Positions 49,146 to 57,570 of a stretch of DNA of 64,000 nucleotides are shown in pieces (the stretch's first letter is position 1; each line of letters opens with the position of its first letter). A program made the position numbers and the translations under genes. The notes under the pieces were generated by a model, which saw only the letters and a program-made list of their open reading frames with translations, made no database searches and was not told where the DNA came from. The stretch is from Aurantimonas endophytica. GTDB lineage: Bacteria; Pseudomonadota; Alphaproteobacteria; Rhizobiales; Rhizobiaceae. The DNA lies in the NCBI RefSeq assembly GCF_014196845.1, contig NZ_JACIEM010000007.1, positions 1 to 64,000 on the forward strand. Direction: 5' to 3'.

Positions 49146-49739
49146 ATGGAACCGACACGCCGAACCATATTGAGATCGCTGCTCCTCGCGCCCCCCGTCT
49201 TGCTTGGCGCCGGGACCCTGTCGCAATCGCATGCCCAGAGCCAGCAATTGCCATTGACCCCCTCGTGCGGAGAGGATTTCGCGCCAACGATTCGCCAGAC
49301 GGCCGGTCCGTACTATCGGCCAGATGCTCCGATCAGACGCAATATGGCGGTGGATGCCGTTGACCGGCAGCGCGTCACACTCCTCGGCTACGTGTTGGAT
49401 CAAGAGTGTCGACCGATCCCAGGTGCGGAGGTCGAAATCTGGCACGCCAACGAGCACGGCGACTATGACAATGACGGCTACGACTGGAGAGCGCGGCAGA
49501 TCACCGACCGGATGGGACGCTGGGGTTTCGACACGATCGTCACCGAGCATTACTCATTCCGCACCGCGCACTATCATTTTCGCGTCGTGGCTCCCGGCTC
49601 GGATCCCCTCATCACGCAGCTCTATTTCCCAGACCACCCGCTAAACGCGGCCGATAGGCTGTTCGACCCGAGGCTGGTGCTCGACCTCGACCCGACGGGC
49701 GCGCTGGCGCGATTCGATTTCGTTGTTCAAGTTGGATGA
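49146..49739 (+). CDS. Exported intradiol ring-cleavage dioxygenase-like protein
   Basis: 197 residues. Tat-like signal (EPTRRTILRSLLLAPPVLLG, cleavage near SHAQ). Dioxygenase_C core: RQTAGPYYRPDAPIRRNMAV, GYVLDQECRPIPGAEVEIWH, ANEHGDYDNDGYDWRARQIT, DRMGRWGFDTIVTEHYSFRT and AHYHFRVVAPGSDPLITQLY. Candidate non-haem iron ligands are the Tyr of TEHY and the two His of TAHYHF, with a further Tyr in GPYY/GDYD. It cleaves catechol-type rings between the hydroxyls if active. An exported version next to a periplasmic aromatic-aldehyde oxidase suggests extracytoplasmic aromatic chemistry. Confidence 0.82.
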   Translation: MEPTRRTILRSLLLAPPVLLGAGTLSQSHAQSQQLPLTPSCGEDFAPTIRQTAGPYYRPDAPIRRNMAVDAVDRQRVTLLGYVLDQECRPIPGAEVEIWHANEHGDYDNDGYDWRARQITDRMGRWGFDTIVTEHYSFRTAHYHFRVVAPGSDPLITQLYFPDHPLNAADRLFDPRLVLDLDPTGALARFDFVVQVG

Positions 49740-49754
49740 CAGGAGGGCGGAGAC

Positions 49755-50144
49755 ATGAATCTCCGGCGTGTTCTTGCGCTCTCAGTGCTCGCTTGGACAA
49801 GCACTCAATACGCGGCCGAAGCCTCGCCGGAAGCCGTCGTGCGCGAATTGTCGGTGGCTCTTCTGTCGCGCGATGCCGACCGGATCCTTGCCATCTTTGA
49901 TCGGGAGCACGGTGGGTATGCCTACACCTTGCGTGGCGACCTCACCACCGGGCCAGCATTCGAAGCATGGCTGCGCCGCGACATCATCGCGAGGGGCCGT
50001 GTGTTCGTCATCGATCGGCTGCAGGTGGTCGGCAATCGAGTCGAGGTGGAAGCGACATACGGTATCGGCAAGCCTTCAATATTTCGTCGGTACATTTTCG
50101 AGGTGGTCGATGGGAAAGTAGCGGGTTGGTTCATTGGCTACTGA
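49755..50144 (+). CDS. Small exported NTF2/SnoaL-like protein
   Basis: 129 residues. Signal peptide MNLRRVLALSVLAWTSTQYA, cleavage near AEAS. The remainder, PEAVVRELSVALLSRDADRI, LAIFDREHGGYAYTLRGDLT, FEAWLRRDIIARGRVFVIDR, GIGKPSIFRRYIFEVVDGKV, has the cone-shaped NTF2-fold rhythm (helix, then curved sheet) and could bind a small hydrophobic ligand. Not assigned to a named family. Last gene of the pao-type run, 16 bp after the dioxygenase and 112 bp before an IS. Confidence 0.65.
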   Translation: MNLRRVLALSVLAWTSTQYAAEASPEAVVRELSVALLSRDADRILAIFDREHGGYAYTLRGDLTTGPAFEAWLRRDIIARGRVFVIDRLQVVGNRVEVEATYGIGKPSIFRRYIFEVVDGKVAGWFIGY

Positions 50145-50336
50145 TATGGCCCAAGGCTTCAGGCGGAGCTACCCCGAAAGAGAGTGGCCTAGTCTCCAAA
50201 CCCCCGCCGCTCGGCCCTAATTTCTGACCCGCGATTTCAAACCCGTGCGTCACGCGTGACGTGCCTCCCGGAATTCGGACCGTTCTGAGTTGGATTTTTC
50301 CATTTATGATCCCGGGATCGGAACGAGGAGAATTCC

Positions 50337-50603
50337 ATGAAGAAGTCGAAGTTCACCGAGGCGCAGATCGCGTTCGTTCTGAAGCAGGCCGATGAGGGCA
50401 CGGCGGTGGCGGAGGTCTGCCGCAAGGCCGGGATTTCGGATGCCACCTTCTACAATTGGCGCAAGCGCTACGGCGGAATGATGCCGTCGGAGGTGAAGAA
50501 GCTGCGCCAGCTCGAGGAGGAGAACGGCAAGCTGAAGCGGCTGGTGGCGGACCTGTCTCTCGACAAGGCGATGTTGCAGGACGTGCTGTCAAAAAAGCTC
50601 TGA
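50337..50603 (+). CDS. IS3-family transposase OrfA
   Basis: 88 residues: MKKSKFTEAQIAFVLKQADE, GTAVAEVCRKAGISDATFYN, WRKRYGGMMPSEVKKLRQLE, ENGKLKRLVADLSLDKAMLQ, the standard HTH plus leucine zipper. Close relative of the OrfA in copy A. An A6G run (50591-50597) just before the stop is a typical -1 slip site for making OrfAB. Confidence 0.92.
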   Translation: MKKSKFTEAQIAFVLKQADEGTAVAEVCRKAGISDATFYNWRKRYGGMMPSEVKKLRQLEEENGKLKRLVADLSLDKAMLQDVLSKKL

Positions 50604-51241
50604 GGCCTGCTCGTCGGCGCCGGCTGGTGGACGAGGTTCGAGCGTGCTGGAAGGTGTCGGTCAGGCGGGCCTGTTCCGCCCTGAAGATCGATCGCTCGCT
50701 CTACACCTACCAATCCCGGCGCGGCGATCAGGCCGCTCTCATGAAGCGCATCCGGGAGATCACCGAGACGCGGGTGCGCTATGGCTATCGCCGCGTCCAC
50801 GTCCTGCTGCGGCGGGAGGGCTGGCCGGTGAACCCAAAACGAATCTACAGGCTTTACAAGGAGATGGGCCTTCAGTTGCGCAACAAGGTCCCCAAGCGGC
50901 GGGTGAAAGCCAGGCTCCGCGACGACCGGACGGTGGCGACCCATGTCAATCAGACCTGGGCCATGGATTTTGTCCATGACCAGCTTGCAACGGGTCGCAA
51001 GCTGCGCATTCTGACGGTCGTTGATACCTTCTCCCGCTTCTCGCCGTCGATCGATCCGCGCTTCAGCTACCGCGGCGAGGACGTTGTGCAGGCACTGGAA
51101 CGCGTCTGCGGCGAAATCGGCTATCCGAAGACGATCCGGGTGGATCAGGGCTCGGAGTTCGTCTCCCGTGATCTTGATCTCTGGGCCTACCAGAGAGATG
51201 TGATCCTCGACTTCTCCCGGCCTGGAAAGCCGACGGACACG
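50592..51241 (+). pseudogene. IS3-family OrfB, 5' part (disrupted)
   Basis: In the -1 frame: LVDEVRACWKVSVRRACSAL, YGYRRVHVLLRREGWPVNPK, TWAMDFVHDQLATGRKLRIL (Asp 1), IRVDQGSEFVSRDLDLWAYQ (Asp 2), then FSRPGKPTD is cut by an IS110-family insertion and runs to an early stop at 51256. The catalytic Glu (FIESF) lies on a 22-bp island at about 52723-52744, and the C-terminus at about 54106-54285, so the transposase is inactive. Confidence 0.88.
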
Positions 51242-52722
51242 GATGTAATTGAATAGCCCCTCACGTTGCTATCATCGTGCGTGTTGGCGGTTTGGCTCGC
51301 CATCGTGATGTGTAGCGGGCGTAATCGCGCTCAGCTTCTTCCGTCCTCGCCCGCTCCGCAGCCCTCTTCTCGGGGATGTTGTAATCATAGGCGCTACCTC
51401 GCCGCGCATGCTCAGATGGCAGGCCGGCGCGAAGCTCCATGCTGCGGAACTTGCGGGCCAGGAGTGCGGGGCGCGCCCAGATGTAGTCCGTCTGCTTCGT
51501 CAGCATGTGCCAAGCGATCATCGCGAGCTTCCGCGCCGTCGCGACCGCCGCGATGTGTTTGCCGCGTTTTGCGGCGATCCGCTGGTAGAATGCACGTAGG
51601 GGGCCTGGAGACCGTGCTGCGGCCCAGGCGGCTTCCACTAGCATGCCGCGCGCTTGTCCGCAGCCCTGCTTGGTGATCCGGCCGTGATGGGCGGGCCCTT
51701 CGCCAGACTGGCGCACGCTCGGGTTCAACCCGAGATAGCCGATCAGCTTGCGCGGATCGGAAAAGCGCTGAATGTTCCCGATCGATGCCGCGACACCGGC
51801 GGCAGCAGTCATGTCTACGCCGGGTAACGTCATCAAGCGGCGAATAAGCGGATCGGCCATCGCTTCGCGCGCGATCTCGGCTTCGACGGTCTTCAACGAC
51901 CCTTCGATCAAGTCGATCTGGGCGAGATGCCGAGCAACCGCGTCCCGCTCGTCGCCAGGCAAGGTCTGCCGGGCGATCCACTTCCGGCCGCTGATGCCGA
52001 CGAGATTCCCGTGCGGGCACGGCGGCACCAGATGCGTATGAAGCACAGACTGGATAAGGTTCTTCAAGCGGACACGCTGGCGGACAAGCTGAGTGCGACG
52101 TGCCACCTGCCGCCGAAGCGCCTGGCAGCGTGGATCTGGCACCCAAACCTCGGGCAGGAAGCCCGTGGCGTAGAGCTTTGCCAGGACCGCCGCATCGATC
52201 GCGTCGGTTTTGATCTTCGCGTGCGCGATCATCCGCACCTGCTTTGGATTGGCTATAACGACCCGATCAACATGGGGAGCGAGCACCTCCACCACGGCTG
52301 CCGCATTGCTCGTCGCCTCGACCACGACATGGTCATCAGGGGCCAAACGTGCCTTTGCAAAGGCTTCGAGCTCGGTGCGCAGCATGGGCACACGGCCGAG
52401 CTTAACCGTCTCCCCGTCTACGAGCGCCACGACCTCAGCCGCGACGCGATGGATATCCATGCCAACAATCCGCATGACGTCCTCCTCTGCTTCGTGACAG
52501 TCGAGGGAGCCTGCGGGCGACACGACAGTTACGGATCCGCGCTCGCAGCGCATCCGGGCTAGTCGCAGGGGCGGCCAGATAACGACCTCGAGCTCGCGGC
52601 TCATGTCTGTACGACGGCCTGCCCGCACTTGCGTGCTCCCGGTGCCCCGAGGCCCGGATCAGCCCAGCATACCCGCCAGTTGCGATCTCAGGAACGAGGC
52701 ACCAGCGACATCATGCCCGATA
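51238..52722 (-). mobile_element. IS110-family element 1, inserted in IS3 orfB
   Basis: Inferred bounds: the IS3 reading frame breaks after CCGACGGA at about 51238 and resumes at TAACGCCTTCATCGAG near 52723. The element is about 1.48 kb with one transposase gene on the minus strand. No terminal inverted repeats are seen, normal for the IS110 group proper. Confidence 0.75.
51261..52475 (-). CDS. IS110-family transposase (element 1)
   Basis: 404 residues from ATG 52475, with AGAGGAGG upstream; the frame extends to 52628 but that part is non-coding in appearance. DEDD RuvC-like domain: MRIVGMDIHRVAAEVVALVD (Asp), DHVVVEATSNAAAVVEVLAP (Glu), HAKIKTDAIDAAVLAKLYAT (Asp, Asp). C-terminal Transposase_20 domain: LMTLPGVDMTAAAGVAASIG, FSDPRKLIGYLGLNPSVRQS, KQGCGQARGMLVEAAWAA. 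The catalytic Ser expected in this group falls in the latter. It appears intact. Such elements use a bridge RNA encoded in the flanking non-coding end. Confidence 0.9.
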   Translation of the reverse strand: MRIVGMDIHRVAAEVVALVDGETVKLGRVPMLRTELEAFAKARLAPDDHVVVEATSNAAAVVEVLAPHVDRVVIANPKQVRMIAHAKIKTDAIDAAVLAKLYATGFLPEVWVPDPRCQALRRQVARRTQLVRQRVRLKNLIQSVLHTHLVPPCPHGNLVGISGRKWIARQTLPGDERDAVARHLAQIDLIEGSLKTVEAEIAREAMADPLIRRLMTLPGVDMTAAAGVAASIGNIQRFSDPRKLIGYLGLNPSVRQSGEGPAHHGRITKQGCGQARGMLVEAAWAAARSPGPLRAFYQRIAAKRGKHIAAVATARKLAMIAWHMLTKQTDYIWARPALLARKFRSMELRAGLPSEHARRGSAYDYNIPEKRAAERARTEEAERDYARYTSRWRAKPPTRTMIAT

Positions 52723-52744
52723 ACGCCTTCATCGAGTCCTTCAT

Positions 52745-54105
52745 GTATGGACGGCCCCTGCGTTGCAAGGCTCGTGGTGAGGTTTAGGCAGTGCACGGGT
52801 CGGGTGCGTTCATGTATACGGCCTGTTGATGCGGCCCATGCTCATGACCGCTGGCCCTGATGGAGTTCGCGGATCGACGCCTCATCAACGGGTCGCGCTC
52901 GTGGCGCCCAAAGCTCTGCGGGCTTAGTCGATCCCCGGTCCGCCCGGTTGTGCCATCACCTCACGTTCGCCCTCGCAACCTATGAACCTCGTTTATTGAC
53001 CTGCGCCCTACAGCGCCGCCTGAGCTGGCGAGCGGAAGGGCTGCTCGCGCACCATCAGCGCCCAAGCGATCCGCGCCATCTTGTTGGCGAGCGCGATGAT
53101 GACGACCTTGGGCGGACGGCGCTGCTGCAGTCCGCGGATCCAGTTCTCGCCCGCTGCGGCGCGCGCCTTCGCAAACCGGATCACGTTGCCGGCGCCGACA
53201 TAAAGCAAGTGACGGATGTAACGGTCGCCGCGCTTCGATATTCGCCCCAGCCTGTCCTTGCCGCCGCTCGAATGGCTCTTGGGTGTAAGGCCAAGCCAGG
53301 CGGCGAACTCACGCCCCGAGCGGAACATGGCGGGATCGGGCACAGTACTCGCGATTGCCATAGCCGTGATCGGGCCGACGCCGGGGATGGAGGCGAGCCG
53401 CCGGCTGACGGCTTGGGTTCGGTGGATCGCGACAAGCTGCATCTCAATCGCGTCGATCTGCTTCCATGTGCTAGCGAGTTGCTCGACAAGCAGGTTCAGC
53501 GCGTCGCGCGCGAGAGGCGGCACGGACGGGTCATGCAGTTGCGCCGCCAGCTTCTCGACGCGATGGATACCTTGGGGTGCAATGATGCCGAACTCGGCGA
53601 GATGCGCGCGCAGCGCGGTGGCGAGCATCGTGCGCTGACGCACGAGCAGCTGGCGAGCCCTGTGCAGCATCAGCATGGCCTGTTGGTCGGCTGACTTCAC
53701 GGGCACGAAGCGCATGGTTGGGCGCGTGAGCGCCTCCGCTATTGCCTGTGCGTCGGCGGCATCGGTCTTGTTGCGTCTGACGTAGGGCTTCACGTAGGCC
53801 GGCGGCATGAGCCGCACAGAGTGCCCGAGCGCGCTCAACTCACGGGCCCAGTAATGTGCCGTTGCGCACGCCTCAAGGCCGACAAGGCAGGGCGGCAGGG
53901 CTCGGAAATAGTCGAGAACCTGCGCTCGTCGCAGCTTGATCTGAGCAACTGGGCGACCTGCCGCATCGGCGGCATGCACTTGGAAAACCTGCTTTGCGAT
54001 ATCGAGTCCAATGACGCTGATCTGCATGGGAAGGCTCCTGCTGAGTGATATGCACCGGCCGCCATTATGCCACGCCGATGCCGGGGTGCAGGGGCCGTCC
54101 ATCCC
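52745..54105 (-). mobile_element. IS110-family (IS1111-like) element 2, inserted in IS3 orfB
   Basis: Sub-terminal inverted repeats ATGGACGGCCCCTGC (52747-52761) and its exact reverse complement (54088-54102). Subterminal repeats define the IS1111 subgroup. It splits the IS3 frame after GAGTCCTTC and before AACGGCAAG. About 1.36 kb, with a 245-bp non-coding left end (52762-53007) where the guide RNA of such elements could be encoded. Confidence 0.85.
53008..54027 (-). CDS. IS110-family transposase (element 2)
   Basis: 339 residues from ATG 54027 with AGGAG upstream. MQISVIGLDIAKQVFQVHAA (Asp), LVGLEACATAHYWARELSAL (Glu), PYVRRNKTDAADAQAIAEAL (Asp, Asp). C-terminal: RLASIPGVGPITAMAIASTV, GREFAAWLGLTPKSHSSGGK, RISKRGDRYIRHLLYVGAGN. 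Typical DEDD plus Transposase_20 arrangement, apparently complete. More like the IS1111/ISxac-type branch than element 1. Confidence 0.92.
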   Translation of the reverse strand: MQISVIGLDIAKQVFQVHAADAAGRPVAQIKLRRAQVLDYFRALPPCLVGLEACATAHYWARELSALGHSVRLMPPAYVKPYVRRNKTDAADAQAIAEALTRPTMRFVPVKSADQQAMLMLHRARQLLVRQRTMLATALRAHLAEFGIIAPQGIHRVEKLAAQLHDPSVPPLARDALNLLVEQLASTWKQIDAIEMQLVAIHRTQAVSRRLASIPGVGPITAMAIASTVPDPAMFRSGREFAAWLGLTPKSHSSGGKDRLGRISKRGDRYIRHLLYVGAGNVIRFAKARAAAGENWIRGLQQRRPPKVVIIALANKMARIAWALMVREQPFRSPAQAAL

Positions 54106-54285
54106 ATCAACGGCAAGTTCCGGGCTGAATGCCTGAACACCCACTGGTTCATGAGCCTTGACGAGGCCCGGGCCAAGATGGAGGCTTGGCGTAGAGACTA
54201 TAACGAGATCCGCCCACACAGCGCGATCGGCCATAAGACGCCGATCGAGCTGATGAAACGCTCAGGAGGCAGTCCGCCAGCCTGA
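54106..54285 (+). pseudogene. IS3-family OrfB, 3' part
   Basis: Carries NGKFRAECLNTHWFMSLDEA, RAKMEAWRRDYNEIRPHSAI and GHKTPIELMKRSGGSPPA, the C-terminus of the IS3 transposase begun at 50592. Separated from it by the two IS110 insertions. Confidence 0.88.
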
Positions 54286-54340
54286 GCAGCACCCCCCGGA
54301 AATTCCCCAGCCGGGCTGTCCAAAGTCGGGGGGCACGTCA

Positions 54341-54617
54341 GCCGCTCATGAACTAAGATTTGCCCTGGACCACCCGGTGGGGGCCGACCAGTCGCCTTGA
54401 GCTGGGCGCTCATCCACTTCGCCGCCTGCTCGACTGGCTCGGATCGGGGCAGCTTTTGACCAATTACTATCAAAGGCAGACCGGAAGCTTTCCACCCCGT
54501 CCGGTCTCGGGAGACAGAGGAGGCGGATGCCCGGAAGCGGTCCATCGGTTCTCGACCTTCCGCGTTGTAGAGCTCCTATTTTCGAGCACATAAGAGCCGG
54601 CGTAACTTTTGGCAGCT
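54341..54617. other. Gap after IS3 copy B, unassigned debris
   Basis: A minus-strand stretch reads IGQKLPRSEPVEQAAKWMSA then QLKATGRPPPGGPGQILVHE, which has coding-like composition but no recognised family and no start. Probably a remnant. Confidence 0.35.
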
Positions 54618-54944
54618 CTAGCCAGCCCTGAAAGCATCCTGACGTGCAAACTGAACCCCACGGTCAGAGATAATTTCCTCGGCAACCAGCCGCGCCTGCG
54701 TCATTAAAGATCCGTCGCCCGGGGGCCTCGTGATTCCACCGTGTCCGGGACGATCGAGGGCAACGACGTGATGCTGCTCGGCAAGCGGGCCTGCGAGCGC
54801 GATAATCATGTCGTCGAGCGACGTTATGGTGCCGTGCAAGAGGACGACATCGGCACCCGTGCCCGTTTCGGCATAGGCAAGCCGATGGTGGCCCACCTCA
54901 AGGGTGGCTCGCTCGAAGCTGGCGGATGGCGGCTGCGGGTTCAT
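54618..54944 (-). pseudogene. Truncated alpha/beta hydrolase
   Basis: From ATG 54944: MNPQPPSASFERATLEVGHH, then RLAYAETGTGADVVLLHGTI (oxyanion HG motif), TSLDDMIIALAGPLAEQHHV, VALDRPGHGGITRPPGDGSL. This is the N-terminal third of an alpha/beta hydrolase. At about residue 92 it passes into unrelated text (ISDRGVQFARQDAF) and stops, so nucleophile, acid and His are lost. Broken by recombination, likely linked to the IS activity next door. Confidence 0.7.
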
Positions 54945-55094
54945 CAATATGGTACCCCTATTTTGCGGGCAGCGTGTCCCAAGTCCTGCCGAAAGGCGAT
55001 CGGGGCGGTTAGCTCGGATCTGGAGCTCTTTGCATCCGCAACTCGTCCGCTGACACATCGAGTTGGGTCCGTCCGATCAAAAGGAAGGAGTGTT

Positions 55095-55175
55095 ATGAGC
55101 ATCGAGAAAACGTTCAGACCGTGAAGGTCTTCTTCGACGCGATCGGCCGCGGCGAAGAGGTCCTTGCTCCAGCCT
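55095..55175 (+). pseudogene. SnoaL/NTF2-like protein remnant
   Basis: ATG 55095 (AAGGAAGGAG upstream) gives MSIEKT and then a stop, but adding one base restores VQTVKVFFDAIGRGEE, the usual N-terminus of SnoaL-like ketosteroid-isomerase-fold proteins. It continues for only about 30 residues. The good ribosome site suggests recent decay by a one-base deletion followed by a larger loss. Confidence 0.5.
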
Positions 55176-55224
55176 CGTCTAGCGTTCATTGGAACAACGA
55201 CATCCATGATAAAAAGTGGGGCCC

Positions 55225-56124
55225 ATGACGTTTGATAGTCGCCTGCTGAATGGGATCGGAGTCCTCTCGGCCGTGGTCGAGGCCGGAAGTTTCGTGCGCG
55301 CGGGAGAAGCGCTCGGGCTCACCCAGTCTGCGGTCAGCCGCGCCGTCGCGCGCTTGGAAGAGCGCGTCGGCCTGCGCATCTTCAACCGGAACGCCCGCTC
55401 GATTACCCTTACGGATGAGGGCCGCCTCTTCTACGAGCGCGTAGCGCCACACCTGTCCGGCATCGAGGAAGCCGCTACCGACGCCGCCGGATCCGTCGGT
55501 CAGGTGCGGGGTCGTCTGCGGCTGAACGTCGATGGCTGCTTCGGCCACTATGTCCTGTTACCCACCATCCAGACCTTTCTGTCACGGCATCCCGATCTGG
55601 CGGCCGAAATCCATGTCCGCGACCGCATGGGTGACCTCGTTGCCGAAAACTTCGACGTCGGGATCCATTTCGGCGAACCGCAGATGTCGTCGCTGACCTG
55701 CCGGCTGCTGTTGCGGACGCGGGTCCTGACCTGCGCCTCGCCTGCCTACCTCGAACGAAACGGAGCGCCTGACACCCCCTCCGACCTCAGCGGACGCGAA
55801 TGCATTCTGATGCGCGATCCAGCGACGGGGAAACACTACGACTGGGATTTCATCCGGGGCGGGGAGCACGTCTCGGCCAAGGTATCCGGACGACTGACAG
55901 TGACGGATACGGGTGGCCTTTTGGCAGCCTGCCTCTCCGGTCATGGGATTGGCCAGCCGCTGGAAATCTACACGCGCCCTTTCCTTGCCGACGGTCGACT
56001 AGTTCAGCTTTTGCCAGACTGGGCAGAAGAGGTGTTCCCCCTCTACGTCTATCATCACTCGCCAAAGTCGATGTCCGCCAAAGTTCGAGCTTTCTTGGAT
56101 TTTGTGACGGAAATCACTTCTTAA
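55225..56124 (+). CDS. LysR-family transcriptional regulator
   Basis: 299 residues from ATG 55225; a GTG at 55216 is in frame. Helix-turn-helix: LNGIGVLSAVVEAGSFVRAG, EALGLTQSAVSRAVARLEER, VGLRIFNRNARSITLTDEGR. The effector domain follows: GRLRLNVDGCFGHYVLLPTI, DLVAENFDVGIHFGEPQMSS, LTVTDTGGLLAACLSGHGIG. It probably regulates the following Tat-type SDR gene (270 bp downstream, same strand) or the lost SnoaL-like gene just upstream. The inducer is unknown. Confidence 0.9.
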   Translation: MTFDSRLLNGIGVLSAVVEAGSFVRAGEALGLTQSAVSRAVARLEERVGLRIFNRNARSITLTDEGRLFYERVAPHLSGIEEAATDAAGSVGQVRGRLRLNVDGCFGHYVLLPTIQTFLSRHPDLAAEIHVRDRMGDLVAENFDVGIHFGEPQMSSLTCRLLLRTRVLTCASPAYLERNGAPDTPSDLSGRECILMRDPATGKHYDWDFIRGGEHVSAKVSGRLTVTDTGGLLAACLSGHGIGQPLEIYTRPFLADGRLVQLLPDWAEEVFPLYVYHHSPKSMSAKVRAFLDFVTEITS

Positions 56125-56394
56125 GGTCAATATCAACGGTGCGTGCCCGGCTCGCAGTATCCCGAAGCCATGTTGTAACCAATCCCGGCACCGGAGACGA
56201 ATGAATAGAAATCATCCTTCGGATGAGCCGAAGGGATCACTTGCACATGGCGGTGCTCCGCCGATGATGGCTTGCGGAGACATACTCTGAATCATCGTTG
56301 ACTTGATCATTACGCATTCGAAGGAGGGCAGTCGCTCCGGTTAGCCTTTACGCCATCGGACCCAGCCAGGGTCCGCAACGAAAGGAAGTCTACC

Positions 56395-57255
56395 GTGACC
56401 TGCGATAGCGACCCCGCTTTGTTTAACGATAAGATCAACAGACGAACCCTGATTGCCGCCGCGGCGATCGCTCCAGCCCTGATCGCCACCGGCGTCTCAG
56501 GGGCGAATGCTCAGGCCGCGACCGGTACCGCGAAGGTGGCACTGGTTACCGGCTCATCGCGCGGAATCGGCGCAGCCGTGGCGAAGCGTCTTGCCCGCGA
56601 GGGCTTCAGCGTCACCGTCAACTGCGTCGTGAACCGGGACCTCGCCGCAGCGGTCGTCGCCGAGATCGAGACCGCCGGTGGCAAGGCAGTCTGGGAGCAG
56701 GCTGATGTCAGCGACCCCGCGGCCGTAAGGCGGCTGTTCGATGTCACTGAACGCGCCTTCGGCGGCGTCGATGTCGTCGTCAGCAATGCCGGCATCATGC
56801 GCCTTGCGCCCTTTGCAACCATGTCTGACGAGGACTTCGACCGGATGATCGCGGTCAACGTGAAGGGCTCGTTCAACGTTCTTCGCGAGGCGGCCCGGCA
56901 TGTGCGCGATGGTGGGCGGATCATCGCCCTGTCCTCCAGCATCACCCAGCTCAGGTCGCCGACCTATGGTCCTTATGCGGCCTCGAAGGCCGCACAAGAA
57001 ATGTATGCGAACGTCATGGCCAAAGAGCTTCAGGGCCGGATGATATCGGTCAACGCGGTGGCACCGGGCCTCGTCAATACGACGCTCTTCACAGATGGAA
57101 AGACGACGGAGCAGATCGAGGGGTTTGCACAGAGGACGCCACACAAGCGGCTCGCCGAACCCTCCGACATCGCCGACGTGATCTCGACACTTTGCAGTAG
57201 CGACGGCGGATGGGTCAACGGACAGACCGTCTTCGCCAATGGCGGCATCGTCTGA
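56395..57255 (+). CDS. SDR oxidoreductase with Tat-like signal
   Basis: 286 residues from GTG 56395 with AAGGAAG upstream. The first 42 residues form a Tat-like signal (INRRTLIAAAAIAPALIATG, cleavage near ANAQA). Then a complete classical SDR: VALVTGSSRGIGAAVAKRLA, VVVSNAGIMRL, RIIALSSSITQLRS, YGPYAASKAAQEMYANVMAK (YxxxK), VNAVAPGLVNTTLFTDGKTT and WVNGQTVFANGGIV. SDRs are normally cytosolic because they use NAD(P). An exported one is unusual and would need a folded, cofactor-loaded export route, as Tat provides. Confidence 0.85.
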   Translation: MTCDSDPALFNDKINRRTLIAAAAIAPALIATGVSGANAQAATGTAKVALVTGSSRGIGAAVAKRLAREGFSVTVNCVVNRDLAAAVVAEIETAGGKAVWEQADVSDPAAVRRLFDVTERAFGGVDVVVSNAGIMRLAPFATMSDEDFDRMIAVNVKGSFNVLREAARHVRDGGRIIALSSSITQLRSPTYGPYAASKAAQEMYANVMAKELQGRMISVNAVAPGLVNTTLFTDGKTTEQIEGFAQRTPHKRLAEPSDIADVISTLCSSDGGWVNGQTVFANGGIV

Positions 57256-57570
57256 CCGATGTGTGAGGCCGAGACCAATCGCATAACCGAAATATGCTTG
57301 CGGTATCGGCGTCGACGCGGTCACGCTCATCATGAAGCTACACCTTGAACTTCAGCATCGTATCGGAACGTCTGCTTCCGGGATAATACGACGGATGCTA
57401 AAGGTCGTAGAATGGTCGAAAGCCGTCAAGCAAGACTCCCCGCCTCGCGCATGCCGCGTACAAATCAGCACGGCAACTTTGAGCCACTCGTGAGCCTCAC
57501 CTTTCTTTTGGATCGGACCGGCTGCGCAGGCGATGATGGCCGCCGGTGCGACGAGGCGGGTCCCGGCCGG
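57256..57570. other. Gap holding a 66-bp repeat copy
   Basis: 315 bp downstream of the Tat-SDR gene. The only recognised feature is copy 2 of the MFS-end repeat. A plus-strand frame over this area is a shadow. Confidence 0.5.
57453..57518. repeat. 66-bp repeat, copy 2
   Basis: Same sequence as 32288-32353 with a single base difference, in the same orientation. Here it is detached from any MFS gene, so it is a transposed or duplicated 3' end. Confidence 0.92.

Larger units (their letters stand above)
50257..54340 (+). mobile_element. IS3-family insertion sequence (copy B), interrupted by two IS110 elements
   Basis: Left terminus TGACGTGCCTCCCGGAATTC at 50257, right terminus (reverse complement) TGACGTGCCCCCCGACTTTG ending at 54340. 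Without the inserts it would be about 1.25 kb. orfA is intact, but orfB is split into three pieces (50592-51237, about 52723-52744, about 54106-54285) by two IS110-family insertions. Related to copy A at 28287 by terminal and protein sequence but on the opposite strand. No clear target duplication. Confidence 0.85.
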
